Shown: positions 8,639 to 19,713 of the stretch, piece after piece
Numbering within the stretch: position 1 is the first letter of the stretch
Layout of the letters: every line of letters starts with the position of its first letter
Assembly: GCA_902984215.1 (NCBI GenBank)
Contig: CADWAF010003319.1
Coordinates: 1 to 46,441 of the forward strand
DNA: 46,441 nucleotides
Source: Willaertia magna
Lineage: Eukaryota > Heterolobosea > Eutetramitea > Acrasida > Naegleriidae
Direction: 5' to 3'
Translations under genes and position numbers: made by a program
Notes under the pieces: generated by a model
Told to the model about the DNA's origin: nothing
The model's database searches: none
The model's input: the letters and a program-made list of their open reading frames with translations, nothing else

Positions 8639-10414
8639 TTATTGTAAAGTTTGATCATTTTTAACGGAAATCATTTGTCCTCTTACATAATTTTTAAATG
8701 ATGGACATTTATTTATTATTTCTAAAATAAATTGTTTATTTTTTGATAAATCTCTAAATTTTTTTGGTAAAAATTTAAAACAATTATTATTTAATGTTAC
8801 AATTTTTGTAATAAATATTTTATCTAAACAAATTTTATTAAAATATTTTAATTTTTTCATTTGATTTAAAATACTTGGATTTAAAATAATTAATTCTTCT
8901 AAATCATTTTGTTGTAAAAAATATTTATAAAATATTTGTAAATTAGCTGGATAAATTAAAATTAAATTTTTCATTCTTTCTTTATCTATTGTAATATTCA
9001 TATTTTTAAAATAATTAAATAATAAATTTAAATTTTTCTTAATTTTATCTTCTAAAATTAAATCAATTAATTCTAACATTTTATTATTGTTTGTAAATAA
9101 TTGTTTTAATCCTTCCATTTTTAGAATAACATTTTTTAATACTTTTATATTAAATAAATTTAATTGTTCATCTTTTAAAAATTTTGCATAATTTGGTTTC
9201 TTTACAATAATTTGTTGTAATAAATTTAAGTTTATATTACTATTAAATAAATGTATAATAATTTCTTTATCTAAATTTTTAGTTTTACTTATAACATTAA
9301 CAATTGTTACAATAATATCTAAATTAGTTAATTCATTTTCATTTAAATATTTTATATTTCTATAATTATAATTTATTATATTCTTTACAAAATATAAATC
9401 TTTTCTTAATTCATTTGAAATTTCATCTAAAATAATTAAATTATTTTTAATAGCTAATAAAATAAGTTCTTTATCATTTTGTAAAGTATTACATAATTCT
9501 TTAACATTATAATATTGTTTTTGTATAATATTCATTATTAAATCTTTATTTTCAATTTGAAAAGATTCACTTGTATAATTAAATATATTTAAATCTCTTT
9601 TCATACATTTTTCTACAAATTTTCTTTTATTTTTCAATCTGTCAGAAGCAATTTTAAAACAATTAGAATAATTTGTTAATTCTAACATAAAATTAAAATC
9701 ATCTTTTAATTCATTATTAATTTTTGTTAAATTAAAATTACCATTAATTTTACAAGCATTTAAAATAAATTCTTTATCTTTTAAAAAAGATGAATCAATT
9801 AAATGAAAAACTTTACTTCCTTCATATTGTACACATAATTGTGTAAATTGTAATCCCTTTTCAGTTGTCAAATCAAAACATTCTTTTGGAATGAAACTTA
9901 AAATATGTTTATCATAATTTTTATTAATTTCATAATAACCTTTTATAAAATTATAATTTTTAAATATTTCTTTATTTGTAATACATGTTAACATATAATA
10001 TCCAAGATTATAACTTTTTGTAAATACTGTAAATATAATATCTTCATTTCCTCTTAAAGAAATATTTAAATTTTTAAATAAATAATTATTATTTCTTAAA
10101 ATATAAATAATTAAATCATAAGAACGTTTCTGTAAATAAGATAATTTAAATAATTGATTAAATATTTCTAAATATTTTTGATGTTTTTTAATTGAAAATA
10201 ATAATTCTTTCATTTCTTTAAATCTATTACTGACACGTTTCTTTTCATCACACAACATTTCATACATTCTTTTACATGTTAAAGAAAATTTTAGAAAATA
10301 ATGAACGGGAATAAATTCTATAATAATAGATAATGATAGATCATCTAATAATTGAAAGAATGGTTTAATTATAACCTTCATGTTGTCATTGGTCATTATT
10401 TGATGTGATGACAT
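8639..10414 (-). CDS. F-box-like protein with DUF4116-type helical repeats
   Basis: A 591-residue protein. Residues about 18-65 resemble an F-box (LDDLSLSIIIEFIPVHYFLKFSLTCKRMY), which would dock on Skp1 in an SCF ligase. The rest is built from roughly 45-residue helical units with recurring phrases such as LKDDFNFMLELT, LQNDKELILLAIKNN and LRKDLYFVKNII. This is the 'D-x-E-x-V-x-x-A' rhythm of DUF4116, a repeat family I recall as abundant in protists and amoeba-associated giant viruses. The function of that family is unknown; substrate binding is a guess. The start is an ATG at 10414, only 12 bases from the divergent gene's ATG; a second in-frame ATG at 10381 would also keep the F-box. No introns seen. 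Confidence 0.65.
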   Translation of the reverse strand: MSSHQIMTNDNMKVIIKPFFQLLDDLSLSIIIEFIPVHYFLKFSLTCKRMYEMLCDEKKRVSNRFKEMKELLFSIKKHQKYLEIFNQLFKLSYLQKRSYDLIIYILRNNNYLFKNLNISLRGNEDIIFTVFTKSYNLGYYMLTCITNKEIFKNYNFIKGYYEINKNYDKHILSFIPKECFDLTTEKGLQFTQLCVQYEGSKVFHLIDSSFLKDKEFILNACKINGNFNLTKINNELKDDFNFMLELTNYSNCFKIASDRLKNKRKFVEKCMKRDLNIFNYTSESFQIENKDLIMNIIQKQYYNVKELCNTLQNDKELILLAIKNNLIILDEISNELRKDLYFVKNIINYNYRNIKYLNENELTNLDIIVTIVNVISKTKNLDKEIIIHLFNSNINLNLLQQIIVKKPNYAKFLKDEQLNLFNIKVLKNVILKMEGLKQLFTNNNKMLELIDLILEDKIKKNLNLLFNYFKNMNITIDKERMKNLILIYPANLQIFYKYFLQQNDLEELIILNPSILNQMKKLKYFNKICLDKIFITKIVTLNNNCFKFLPKKFRDLSKNKQFILEIINKCPSFKNYVRGQMISVKNDQTLQ

Positions 10415-10426
10415 TTTTAAAAAAAA

Positions 10427-12340
10427 ATGATTTATCTTCCAAATGAAATGATTGGATTAATTTTTAGTTTTTTAAATTATCGAGAATTAATTCCAAATAT
10501 TTGTTTTGTTTGTAAAGAATGGAAAGAAATTATTTTAAATGAAACTTTTCCGATTCAAATTTATCCAAAAATATTTCCGAGTATTTATTATAATGCATAT
10601 TTTAATAGTTTACAAAATATTAATTTATTTATTAAATATTTATGTAATTTATCTTTAGAAAATAGTTTAATTAATAATTTATATATTAATGGTGAAGTAG
10701 AAGATATACATTATACATTTCAATCTTTTTGTAAAAGTTCATTTAGTTTACAAAAAAAGACACAGTCAACTGAATTTGATAATAATTATCCAATAATTGT
10801 AATGTTAGAAAAAGATTATTCAATTATTAAAAATATTACAATATTACCATTATTAAATAAAATTGGAAATTCATTACAAAAAATTGAAATTTCAAATGCC
10901 ATCATTCAAGATACTTTTTTTGATTTACTTTCAATCACTTGTCCATCATTAAATATTTTAATTTTAAAAAATTTAAAATTAGATACAACAATAGATTATA
11001 ATTTAAAAAATAATTTACAACCATTTAATAATTGTAAAGAATTATATTTATATTTTCCATTCTTTTCAAATTTTAAAGATTTTTTTAAAGAAAAATATTT
11101 AATAAAAAATAATTTATTTCCAAATTTAGAGAAATTCATTACAACAAGTAATCAAACATTTAATCAAACTGGTTCAATTATTTGGAATGTTCCAACAGTT
11201 CTATTTTTAGATAATTTAGATTTTCCAAATTTACAACACGTTGAATTACGTTTTGATTTTAGTGAATTTATTTTATTTAAAGAAATTTTAAAAAATAATT
11301 TAAATATTAAATGGAATAAATTTTCATTTTATTTAATTAATAATTATTTAAATGATGATATTTTAAATTTATTAGAAAGTTTAAATATTGTTTTAATTCA
11401 ATTATTTAAATTAGGAATTAATTTAAAACATTTAAGAATGATGTTTGATGAATCAACAAATAATATTATTTTAAATAATTTAAAAAAGAAGAATTTATTT
11501 AATTTTCAAAATGAAATTAATTTAGAAACATTTATTACAAATGGTAGTTTTTTATTTTATACAAATATTGATAATTTATTTTCTTTTTTTAATAATTTAA
11601 AATTTATTTCAATACCTTTACCTGTTAAAGATTTTATTTATGAAAAAGTTATAAATAAAATTTATAATTTTAAATATTTAAAGGAATTAAATATTTCATT
11701 ATGTGGTAGAAATAATTATTTTTATGACGTATTTTGGCAAGATTTGTTTAATTATTTACAAAAAAGTAGTTCTTTAGAAAAATTAACGTTGGTTAATTGT
11801 GGTAAATTTTCTTATTTTGATATTCTTTTAAAAATAGATAATTTATTAGCAAATAAATTAATTATTAATTTAGTAAATATGGATAATTTTACAACAAAGA
11901 AAATGTTCAATGATTTTAAACAAAAATTACAAAATATTGAATTAAATTATACAATTGCAAGTGATAATATTTTAGATTTATATAAAGATGGAGTGATTAC
12001 AAAATTATCAAACAAAACAAGAGATAATCTTTATCAAAAAATTAATGATAAAATTATTGAAAGAGTTAATTTATCAAAGATAATTAAAGATTCCTTTGTT
12101 GTTTGTCCTTCTTGCTGTTTGATCATACTTAATAAGGATTATTATAAACATTTTGCAGAATTCCACTCAGCAAATGATTTTCATATTAAAAGTATTAAAC
12201 AATTTAGTTCAGATTACAATAATTATATTATGGTTTGTAAAATGTGTGATAAAGATGTTTCAAGAAAGGATTATGAAAAGCATTGTGAAACTTGCAGACT
12301 TGAACATGGTAGTAGATACAAAGTAATGATTAAAAAGTAA
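10427..12340 (+). CDS. F-box protein with leucine-rich region and C-terminal zinc-finger-like motifs
   Basis: The F-box is at the very N terminus (residues 3-45: LPNEMIGLIFSFLNYRELI, then CFVCKEWKEI), with the Trp-Lys end typical of the fold, so the ATG at 10427 must be close to the true start. A long Leu/Asn/Phe-rich region with irregular LRR-like strand-turn units follows (for example NLQHVELRF and LKELNISLCG). Near the C terminus are two Cys/His clusters: CPSC with a following HFAEFH, and CKMC with a following HCETC. These read as two C2H2/C2HC zinc fingers. The predicted role is a substrate adaptor of an SCF ligase. The stop codon is six bases from the convergent stop of the TBC1D31 homologue. 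Confidence 0.75.
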   Translation: MIYLPNEMIGLIFSFLNYRELIPNICFVCKEWKEIILNETFPIQIYPKIFPSIYYNAYFNSLQNINLFIKYLCNLSLENSLINNLYINGEVEDIHYTFQSFCKSSFSLQKKTQSTEFDNNYPIIVMLEKDYSIIKNITILPLLNKIGNSLQKIEISNAIIQDTFFDLLSITCPSLNILILKNLKLDTTIDYNLKNNLQPFNNCKELYLYFPFFSNFKDFFKEKYLIKNNLFPNLEKFITTSNQTFNQTGSIIWNVPTVLFLDNLDFPNLQHVELRFDFSEFILFKEILKNNLNIKWNKFSFYLINNYLNDDILNLLESLNIVLIQLFKLGINLKHLRMMFDESTNNIILNNLKKKNLFNFQNEINLETFITNGSFLFYTNIDNLFSFFNNLKFISIPLPVKDFIYEKVINKIYNFKYLKELNISLCGRNNYFYDVFWQDLFNYLQKSSSLEKLTLVNCGKFSYFDILLKIDNLLANKLIINLVNMDNFTTKKMFNDFKQKLQNIELNYTIASDNILDLYKDGVITKLSNKTRDNLYQKINDKIIERVNLSKIIKDSFVVCPSCCLIILNKDYYKHFAEFHSANDFHIKSIKQFSSDYNNYIMVCKMCDKDVSRKDYEKHCETCRLEHGSRYKVMIKK

Positions 12341-12346
12341 AATATT

Positions 12347-15300
12347 TTATAATTTCTTATCTGTTTCACTTAATAACGCACTAGTAGATATTGTAAAATC
12401 TTCATCTTCTTCACTAAGCAATTCACTAAAATTAAGAGAGGTATTTAAATGATGATCTTCGTCCTGATACAAATCTGAATCTGCAATTGAAGGTAATGTA
12501 GTTGAAGATAAATCTAATCCAAATTGTTCCATAAATCTATCTGTGTTTTCATCTTGTAAATGGTTCTCATCGGTTGGTGCCTCATTTAAGGACATTGACA
12601 GAATTGATTTTTCTGACATGTTATCATTAAAATTATCATATTTGTGGATATCAAACTCTTGGTCTACAACAGGTGAAGAGTTGGTTGAGCCTTCTGTTTC
12701 AGTATATACAATGGCTGCAAATGGATCTTTCTTTTCCTCATTGCTGTTTGTAGTTGTTTCATTTAATAAGGATGATGTGTTATTAGATGACTGTTCTATA
12801 ATAATATTTACTTTTTCCTTTGGCGAAGACCCTCGTGAATGTACAATTGAATTAATAGTATTATTTGTATTTGTAGTATTGGAGCTATTGGTGGATGATT
12901 TGTCAAATAGGGCTGTTGTGGCAATACTAACAGTATCTTCTTTGTTATATTTTGGTATATTGGTCTCAAATTCACTGCTGTGACGAAGTAATGAACTAAG
13001 TGAGGTATCACTATCGTTATCACTATTGTCATGATTTACATTATCATTGGCCCCACTTTCCTCGCTATCGCTATCAATATATTCATTATTATTATTAGAA
13101 GTGTTTTGTTTTTCGTTCGTAATGGTGTCAGTTTGTTTGGAAGGGTTACCATTAGTAGAATTATTTAAGGTGCTGTTAAAACTGTTTGATTTTGTTTCAA
13201 CAGATGTATTCTTAGGTGAAGAAGATGATTTATAATTATATAACAAATCAGCAGTTCCAGAAGAAATAGATATATCCAAAGCTTTACCTGATGATTGTTT
13301 AGATGCATTACTGTTATCATTAGAAGATTTTCTTTGAGGAGAGTTAGAAAGACTTCCATTAGACGAAATATATTTTTCTATGTCAGTACTTGAACTGCCA
13401 CGACTGCTGTTGCTTGATTCACTACTATGGTTGCTGTTATTTAAAGAAAGTTTTTGTTGAATTGTTTCAATTAATAAACTAGATGAAGAAGTTAGGTTAT
13501 TATTGTCTGTTGAGGTGGTACCTGGCAAGACACTTGCCTTGGACTTTTGTAAAATGCTACTGGTTCTACTGGCAATACTATTGCTGGGTGAAGTACTGAC
13601 ATGAGTATTAAGAAAGCTACTATTATTACTACTTGAATGATTTGATAAAAGGGTTGTTGTAACAAGTGACGGTATTTCAATTTCTCTCTCTATTTCAATC
13701 GATTTGTTTTGTCTTTGTTTCTTTGTAAGGAATTCTTCAAATATTTCCTTAATCATCTTTTTACCATTAGAATCCAACATTGCAGGTGAGCTTTTAATGG
13801 ATAGTGAAGAACTAGCCCTTGATGATGGTGTTGAACAATGTTGTTGGACTATTTCATCCATTTTTGATTTGTTATAATTCATGTAAGACGCTAAATTTTC
13901 GATGTGTTGCATTGTATCTTCAGTTTTGTATAATTTTTCTTTCTCTTCCTGAATTGATTTGTGAATGTCACTAAATTTGTCTATCTTTATCTTTTTATCT
14001 TCTTTATCTTTTTTCTTTTCCTTCGATCTTAAAGAATTGTTTTCCTCTGAAGATTGGGAACTAAAACTTTGAGAGGTTAATTGTTGAGGTAGGCATTGAG
14101 GAGGGAGTGTCTTTGGACTAGAATTAAGACTACTACTAGTTTGAATATAACTATTAACCAGTAAAGGGTTACTATTGGTTGTTTGAGCAAAGGCATCAAT
14201 TATTCGTTTAGGGTTGACTTGTTGTGAATTAAAAGAAGGTGGAACATTTAAATCAGTTTGTGCATATATTTCCCTTCTTTCTATAGATTTCTTAGTTTTT
14301 CTGATAGGAGACTTATTCTTAATTGGTTTAACTTTTTCTGAAGAGTTATTGTAAATTTTAGTTTTTTCTGGTTCAACAGTTATTCTCTTTGTTGAAGATA
14401 AAGTCGTCACTGGTGATTTTCGCCTTTTAACTTTTCTTTTAGGGATTTCTTTTGTAACCTCTTTTGTCTTCTTTTTTTTGACCTCCTTCTTTAATTCCTT
14501 TCTTTCCTCTTTCTTTTCTTCTTTCTTTACTTTTGTTAAGGTTGGTTTTGAAATATCAAAGTCTTCTGAATCAGATGATTGAAATAACAAAACACTTTGC
14601 TGAGGCACGCTAACACTACTTTCAATATCTCCACTTAATTTTTGTAAATCCTCCTTTAGTTTTGCCATTCCATAAAAAGGTGAATTCTCTGGGGTTTGGT
14701 TACTAGCATGAGATGTGTTAACTTTAGAAGAGGGGGCTGTAAAACTGGTAAATGAAGAACTTGGTATTGTTTGAGAGCTACTTTCCTGATTTATGTTTGT
14801 AACTTCAACTTGCTCTTTCTTTTGCTCTTCTGGTTCAGTTTGAATAAAAACCTCCCTTTTTGAAATAGAGGTTTGCTGGTTTACTGAGGGTGTTATAAGT
14901 GGGGAAGGCTCTACATTTTTAACTGAACTAATACTACTGGATATAGAATCGTTGGTTACAACACGATTAGGTGCTGTAAATAATCTATCATTTGTGTATT
15001 CGTTTTGATTATTAGGAATTGTTTGTGTTGAAAAATTCCATTCTTCCATTTCTCTATTTTTCTGCATTACATTAGCCTCACCCCTTCGTACATAAGATAA
15101 AGTTTCAACATGGCTCAAGTTTGCACTCCTTAATCTGTCTTTCATTTCTAACTTATCTTTTCCAGTACGATGTTGGATTTCTTGATTAAATAAATTTGCT
15201 CTTTGTTCAGTAATTTGATTTTGATCATTCTCCCAAACATACTTTTGATTTTCCATTATAGCCAGATTATTCAAACGTTGTTCCATTTCAATATCTTTGA

Positions 15301-17786
15301 GTCTGTCTTTTTCTTGTAAAATTTGATTTTCAGTTTGCCAAGCTTGCTTCCTCTGTCTATCATTAGCATCTAATATTGCATTTTGTCGTAAAAGCCAATT
15401 TCTGTGCTCCATCTCATATTCACCACTTTGTTTAGTTAACTCAACAATATTTCGTTTTGTTCTCTCTATATCTTCCTCTGATTGCAAAATTCTTTCTCTT
15501 TCCTTTAATAAGAAATCTACAGAATGTTTAGGATATTTGATGAAATATGCAGAATATTGCTGACCCTTGGCAATAGAATCAAACTCATTGTAATATTTAT
15601 AAAGCATATCATTGACGGTGTGTTTGATGATTGAAAATTTAGTTTGTAAATCATAAGCTGTCTTAATCACCATATTTATGTCACAAGGATGAATACTGTG
15701 AAAAAAGTCTTCGAATTCTTGTTTATCCTTCATAGTTAGAAAAGTTTCTCTGAAATATACCAAATACGATACCATAAAAAAATAAATAAAACTTAATGGC
15801 ATAGAAAATACATGATCGAATAATTTCAACCACTGATCCGTTGTCAATATTTCAGTAAATAAGTTTTTAAGGACACTCCATACAAAAGTGTTCGAAGTCA
15901 CCCCACAATTACAAAAATGTTCCAGTAGATTTGAGTCAAAATGTAATAAAATGTTTTCAATTGCATTCAATATTACAACTGGGGGATTAGGAAATAATTC
16001 AAACCATTCTTTTCCCCAATTTACTTAAAACCATTAGTAAGTAAGGTAAAGAGAAAAATAATAACTTACAGAAAAATGTCAAAACGACCTCGAAAACAGA
16101 TATCACACTATTTCCAAAAACCTTAATAAATGGAAATACTAGTTCTGGTAAGTAATCTACAGTTCCAAACACAGGTGATAAATTTGTAAGTGCTGATATA
16201 ATTCTTTGTATCTTTCTTAAAATGGTAGTATTTGTAATAGGATATCTTTTGTGTAAATTATATTGAGTATAATGAATTCCTCTCTGATACAAAATATCAA
16301 ATGCTTCCTTATTTTCAGGTAAACACAAAATAAATCTCCATATCAACATTCTATATTTGCCAGGATATTCTCCATAATTGAAAAGTAATTTTTTTAGTGT
16401 TTTAAAGTTTAAAGGAATATTTGCAATCTACAATTTAAGGATATCATCAACCAAAATACTTACATCAATGTTTTGTATTTTTCCATTTTCATGGCGATAC
16501 CTATCTGTCCACGTTAATTCCTTTAAATTTCTTTCTGGAAAAGAACGATTCATATTTTGTGATAAAACATTAGAATTGATATTTGCATCCACTTCTGTTT
16601 CAATAACTATGTCATCATTATTATTTATCACATATTGATCTTGTGAATGTAAACCTTTACTTTTCTGAGCTATTAAAGCTTCTACACTGTACACATTTAT
16701 TACTCCATTATCTAAAACTGTGGAAAGATACTGATTGTTTTTATCAAAATCTATGATATCTGTCTGTTCATAAATTTCCAAAAGCACTTTTCTTTGTGAC
16801 ATTTCTACAATAATAAGTTTTTTAGGGGTACAAATAGCAACTAACTCTGTATTAATAAATCTAACTTTTGTTACTTCATTCATTCCATTAATCTTCATAA
16901 CTCCTAAAAAAGTTAAATTTTCAAAATTCCAAATATAAATATGATCAGATCTATAATATTTGATAATTTAATAAAATTAATTATAAATTAAATACCTACA
17001 ATCCACCTCCAACCAAGTATTTCCCATCCTTAGAAATTTCAAACACATTAATTTCATGATCTATTCCAGAGCTGTTCTCAGCCATCGGGATAGTTATCTT
17101 TTGTAAAAACTGGCACATAAATGTATTCCAAATGAACAATTCTTGTCGCAAACATGTAACTATGAATTGTCCACTAGGCGAAAACTCGGCTTGGGATAAA
17201 GACGCATTTTTTGAAGAAAGTGTTTTGATTCTTTTAAATTGGTTTGAGTCCCACACTAAAACTCTATCCTTAGAGCAAGTTATCCATTTTGGTTCGTTTG
17301 GGTGGAAAGAGAATGATTTAACTACAAATTCATGTCCCTTAAGAGTTGCAATTCTTTTGTTTGTTTCTGTGTTTTGAAATTATAAGTAAGGCAGTATTAA
17401 GATGACTTACCGACATCATAACAATGTATTGTATTGTTGCTTAATCCAATAAACAATTCTGTTTTTCTTATTTTCGAAAATCCCATACAGTTAACATTAA
17501 TTCCAATCCTGGAAACTATATGATATCTGTTTTGTTTAAAAGAAAAAGAGTAAACATTTCCTTTTTTATCGGAACATGCTAGATGGTCACCATCTGAACT
17601 AAAACATATACAAGTAAATATTGAACTAGTATGAGATCTACTTAGGTTGTCTTTTGACGGATTTTCACCTTGTTGAATAGTTAGTATTATTCCTTTAGAA
17701 TTACCAACCTTAGGAACAACATCTCCATTAAGATTGAATGTATTAAAAAGATTACCACTCGAGGCGTTGAGGGTAACAACAGACAT
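12347..17786 (-). CDS. TBC1D31: TBC1D31 (WDR67) homologue, WD40 plus TBC domain, five exons
   Basis: Exon model on the minus strand: join(12347..16023,16070..16427,16464..16950,17000..17366,17411..17786). The introns are 46, 36, 49 and 44 nt, all GT-AG, and the sum is exactly 1755 codons. Residues 1 to about 400 are WD40 repeats (for example SPSGQFIVTC and SKDGKYLVGGG). The TBC domain starts near residue 411 with YGEYPGKYRMLIWRF and LPENKEAF, and runs across the exon 4/5 join into NWGKEWFELFPNPP and TTDQWLKLFDHVF. The usual TBC arginine- and glutamine-finger motifs are not visible, as I recall for animal TBC1D31. A charged coiled coil (about 700-825) is followed by some 900 residues of Ser/Asn-rich disorder. 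Animal TBC1D31 acts at centriolar satellites and in ciliogenesis, so a basal-body role is likely. Confidence 0.87.
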
Positions 17787-17886
17787 TTTTTTCTTTTTGT
17801 ATTTGAAATAAAGGCGCGAAAATACAAAGCGTTAACTGCAATTTTTCCACTAGTTGAAACCGCCAATTTATTCGATTTATAAAACG

Positions 17887-18615
17887 TTACTTCTTTTTTT
17901 GATTGTTGGATTGATGTTGTTTTAGATTCTTGGATAAAGTTGATTGCATTACTCGGTGTTCTAATAGGGTCTCTCCACAGATAGACATCACCATATCTAT
18001 GAATTTGTTGTAATTGATTTTACCAGTTGAATAAGGATCAAGAATGTGAACAATATTTTCAAATTCTTGTTTGGAGATATTTCTACTATTTGTTATAAGA
18101 AATAAATCTCCTCTATTTTTCGTTGTTTCATCAATTGACAAGGATTCATTTCTTTCCTTATCGTAAAAGAAATTTTTTAAGTATCTTTCCAAATCCTTAA
18201 TTTTTATCTCTCCCTTACTATTATTATTGCTTAATATTTGAAATGCTTGTTGTAATTGATGTCTTGAAAATTCTACTGTATTGGCAGAAGTATCTGTCAT
18301 AACAGTTATAAATTCTTGAAATGTTATTTTGTTCGGGATATGAACCAATTTCTTATTACTTTTAGAAGAGAAATTTTCATGTATTCCCTCAATCATTTCA
18401 TTCACTTGTTCATCAGAAACGTTTTGACCTATTCTATACATTAATCTTTTAATATCCATGTTAGTCAATGGTCTTTTAGCAAAGGTATCTGATGCGTATT
18501 TATCTTCACTCATTATCAACAACTCATAGATTGCCCTTAATTCATTCAATTCTTCCTCATCTATTATTCTATCCCTACTACTAGCCAATGGAGTAGAGGA
18601 AGCACTTGGATTCAT
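17887..18615 (-). CDS. EF-hand superfamily protein with degenerate calcium loops
   Basis: A 242-residue, mostly helical protein with the spacing of a calmodulin/centrin-like four-hand protein. The best-preserved loop is near the C terminus (DPYSTGKINYNKF). It keeps Asp1, Gly6 and Ile8, but position 12 is Lys where Glu is needed, so calcium binding is doubtful. Earlier units such as ITFQEFITVM and the segment before LQQAFQIL look like helix remnants of other hands. The N terminus is Ser-rich and the C terminus is Lys/Gln-rich. The ATG at 18615 is the first in frame. It lies about 100 bases upstream of the TBC1D31 start in the same direction. Role unknown; calmodulin-like scaffolding is a guess. 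Confidence 0.65.
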   Translation of the reverse strand: MNPSASSTPLASSRDRIIDEEELNELRAIYELLIMSEDKYASDTFAKRPLTNMDIKRLMYRIGQNVSDEQVNEMIEGIHENFSSKSNKKLVHIPNKITFQEFITVMTDTSANTVEFSRHQLQQAFQILSNNNSKGEIKIKDLERYLKNFFYDKERNESLSIDETTKNRGDLFLITNSRNISKQEFENIVHILDPYSTGKINYNKFIDMVMSICGETLLEHRVMQSTLSKNLKQHQSNNQKKK

Positions 18616-18708
18616 TTTGTACGGAACTGACTTGCACTACGTTTTCCAAAAAAAACCAAAAGAATTTATTTTCTAATATTATTCGTCTTATTGTTGTTGT
18701 ACAAACAT

Positions 18709-19713
18709 TTATTCCTCATCTGCTTCAAGAGTTTTACCCTTTGTTTCTAAAGCCTTTGATAATTGTTCTTTTGCATATTCCTTATCCATTAAACGGTCAT
18801 CACGTAAACCAGCTTGTTCCATTGCTTTATAATGGGTATCTTTACGATTTCTATATAAATATTCTTCAATTAATTTCCTTGCATGAGGTTGAACTAAAGG
18901 TTTAATACCAGCAACCTTTAAGATACGTTGTAAATGATCAGCAAGCTCTGCAGCAAGTTCCTTGTTAATATTTTGAACAAAACAAACTAACTTTCCCAAT
19001 TTATAACCAAATGAAGTATCATATAAGATTACTTGTAAATTAGCCATATCAAGTTTAGGATGAATAGTAATAGATGATTCAGTTACTTTATAAGTAGCAA
19101 AAGGAACAACACCTAATCTATTACGTAAATCTTCTTCTAAAGTAGCTAATTTCTTTCCGGTTCTAGCTTCTTGAGTCATATCTTGTTGAAGATTTAGATA
19201 TCTACGAATTTCTCTATCACCTAAAGCATTAGTATACATTGGTGCTCTTGATACTAAAGGTTCTTTTAGATGGCTCTTATTACTTTCAACAAAAGGATAT
19301 GTCATTCTCCATTCAAGAGCTTCTTTACCTTCATGTTTAATTTTCATTAGCCATGAATCCTTTGTAGTAAAATTATATTCATTTGTTGTTGCTGCTCTAT
19401 TCTTTGCAACTTCAGCATATTCTGGTAATACTTCATTTTGAGGTACATTATCATAATAAGTAATATCATAATTAATTTTGCTTTCTAATTTTCCTTCTTT
19501 TAAAATGTTCATTACTGTTTCTTGGTTTTCATATAAAAATTGAATATTGATTTCAACATCATGAGAGAAAGCTTTTTGTGTTAAACCATATGTTGATATA
19601 ATTTGTTTATTAGTGTTAAATTTTCTATTATTCTTTAATCCTGTTTTTAATACATTGGATGTCTTTTGATAACAGTTTGTTGCGGTGGTGATTTTACGTG
19701 CTGCTGCAAACAT
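18709..19713 (-). CDS. Predicted mitochondrial protein with a degenerate CYTH (thiamine-triphosphatase-like) domain
   Basis: The N terminus (MFAAARKITTATNCYQK and further Arg/Lys without acids to about residue 38) looks like a mitochondrial presequence. The remainder follows the order of the CYTH/triphosphate-tunnel fold: a first strand HDVEINIQF, a YYDN near residue 86, a WLMKIK strand, LEWRM, then SFGYKLGKLV, and a final helix pair ending HARKLIEEYLYRNRKDTHY. That last segment resembles the C terminus of thiamine triphosphatase (KLxxYLxRxRxxxY). The catalytic ExExK reads E-I-N-I-Q here, and the GEIE strand reads GKLV, so triphosphate hydrolysis is unlikely. Codons are less A/T-extreme than in neighbours, suggesting good expression. 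The assignment is by pattern only; it could instead be a lineage-specific subunit of a mitochondrial complex. Confidence 0.5.
   Translation of the reverse strand: MFAAARKITTATNCYQKTSNVLKTGLKNNRKFNTNKQIISTYGLTQKAFSHDVEINIQFLYENQETVMNILKEGKLESKINYDITYYDNVPQNEVLPEYAEVAKNRAATTNEYNFTTKDSWLMKIKHEGKEALEWRMTYPFVESNKSHLKEPLVSRAPMYTNALGDREIRRYLNLQQDMTQEARTGKKLATLEEDLRNRLGVVPFATYKVTESSITIHPKLDMANLQVILYDTSFGYKLGKLVCFVQNINKELAAELADHLQRILKVAGIKPLVQPHARKLIEEYLYRNRKDTHYKAMEQAGLRDDRLMDKEYAKEQLSKALETKGKTLEADEE

Noticed and set aside
12543..12983. Plus-strand ORF of 146 codons
   Set aside because: It lies antisense inside the disordered tail of the TBC1D31 homologue, is Ser/Val/Leu-rich by composition only, and has no features of its own.
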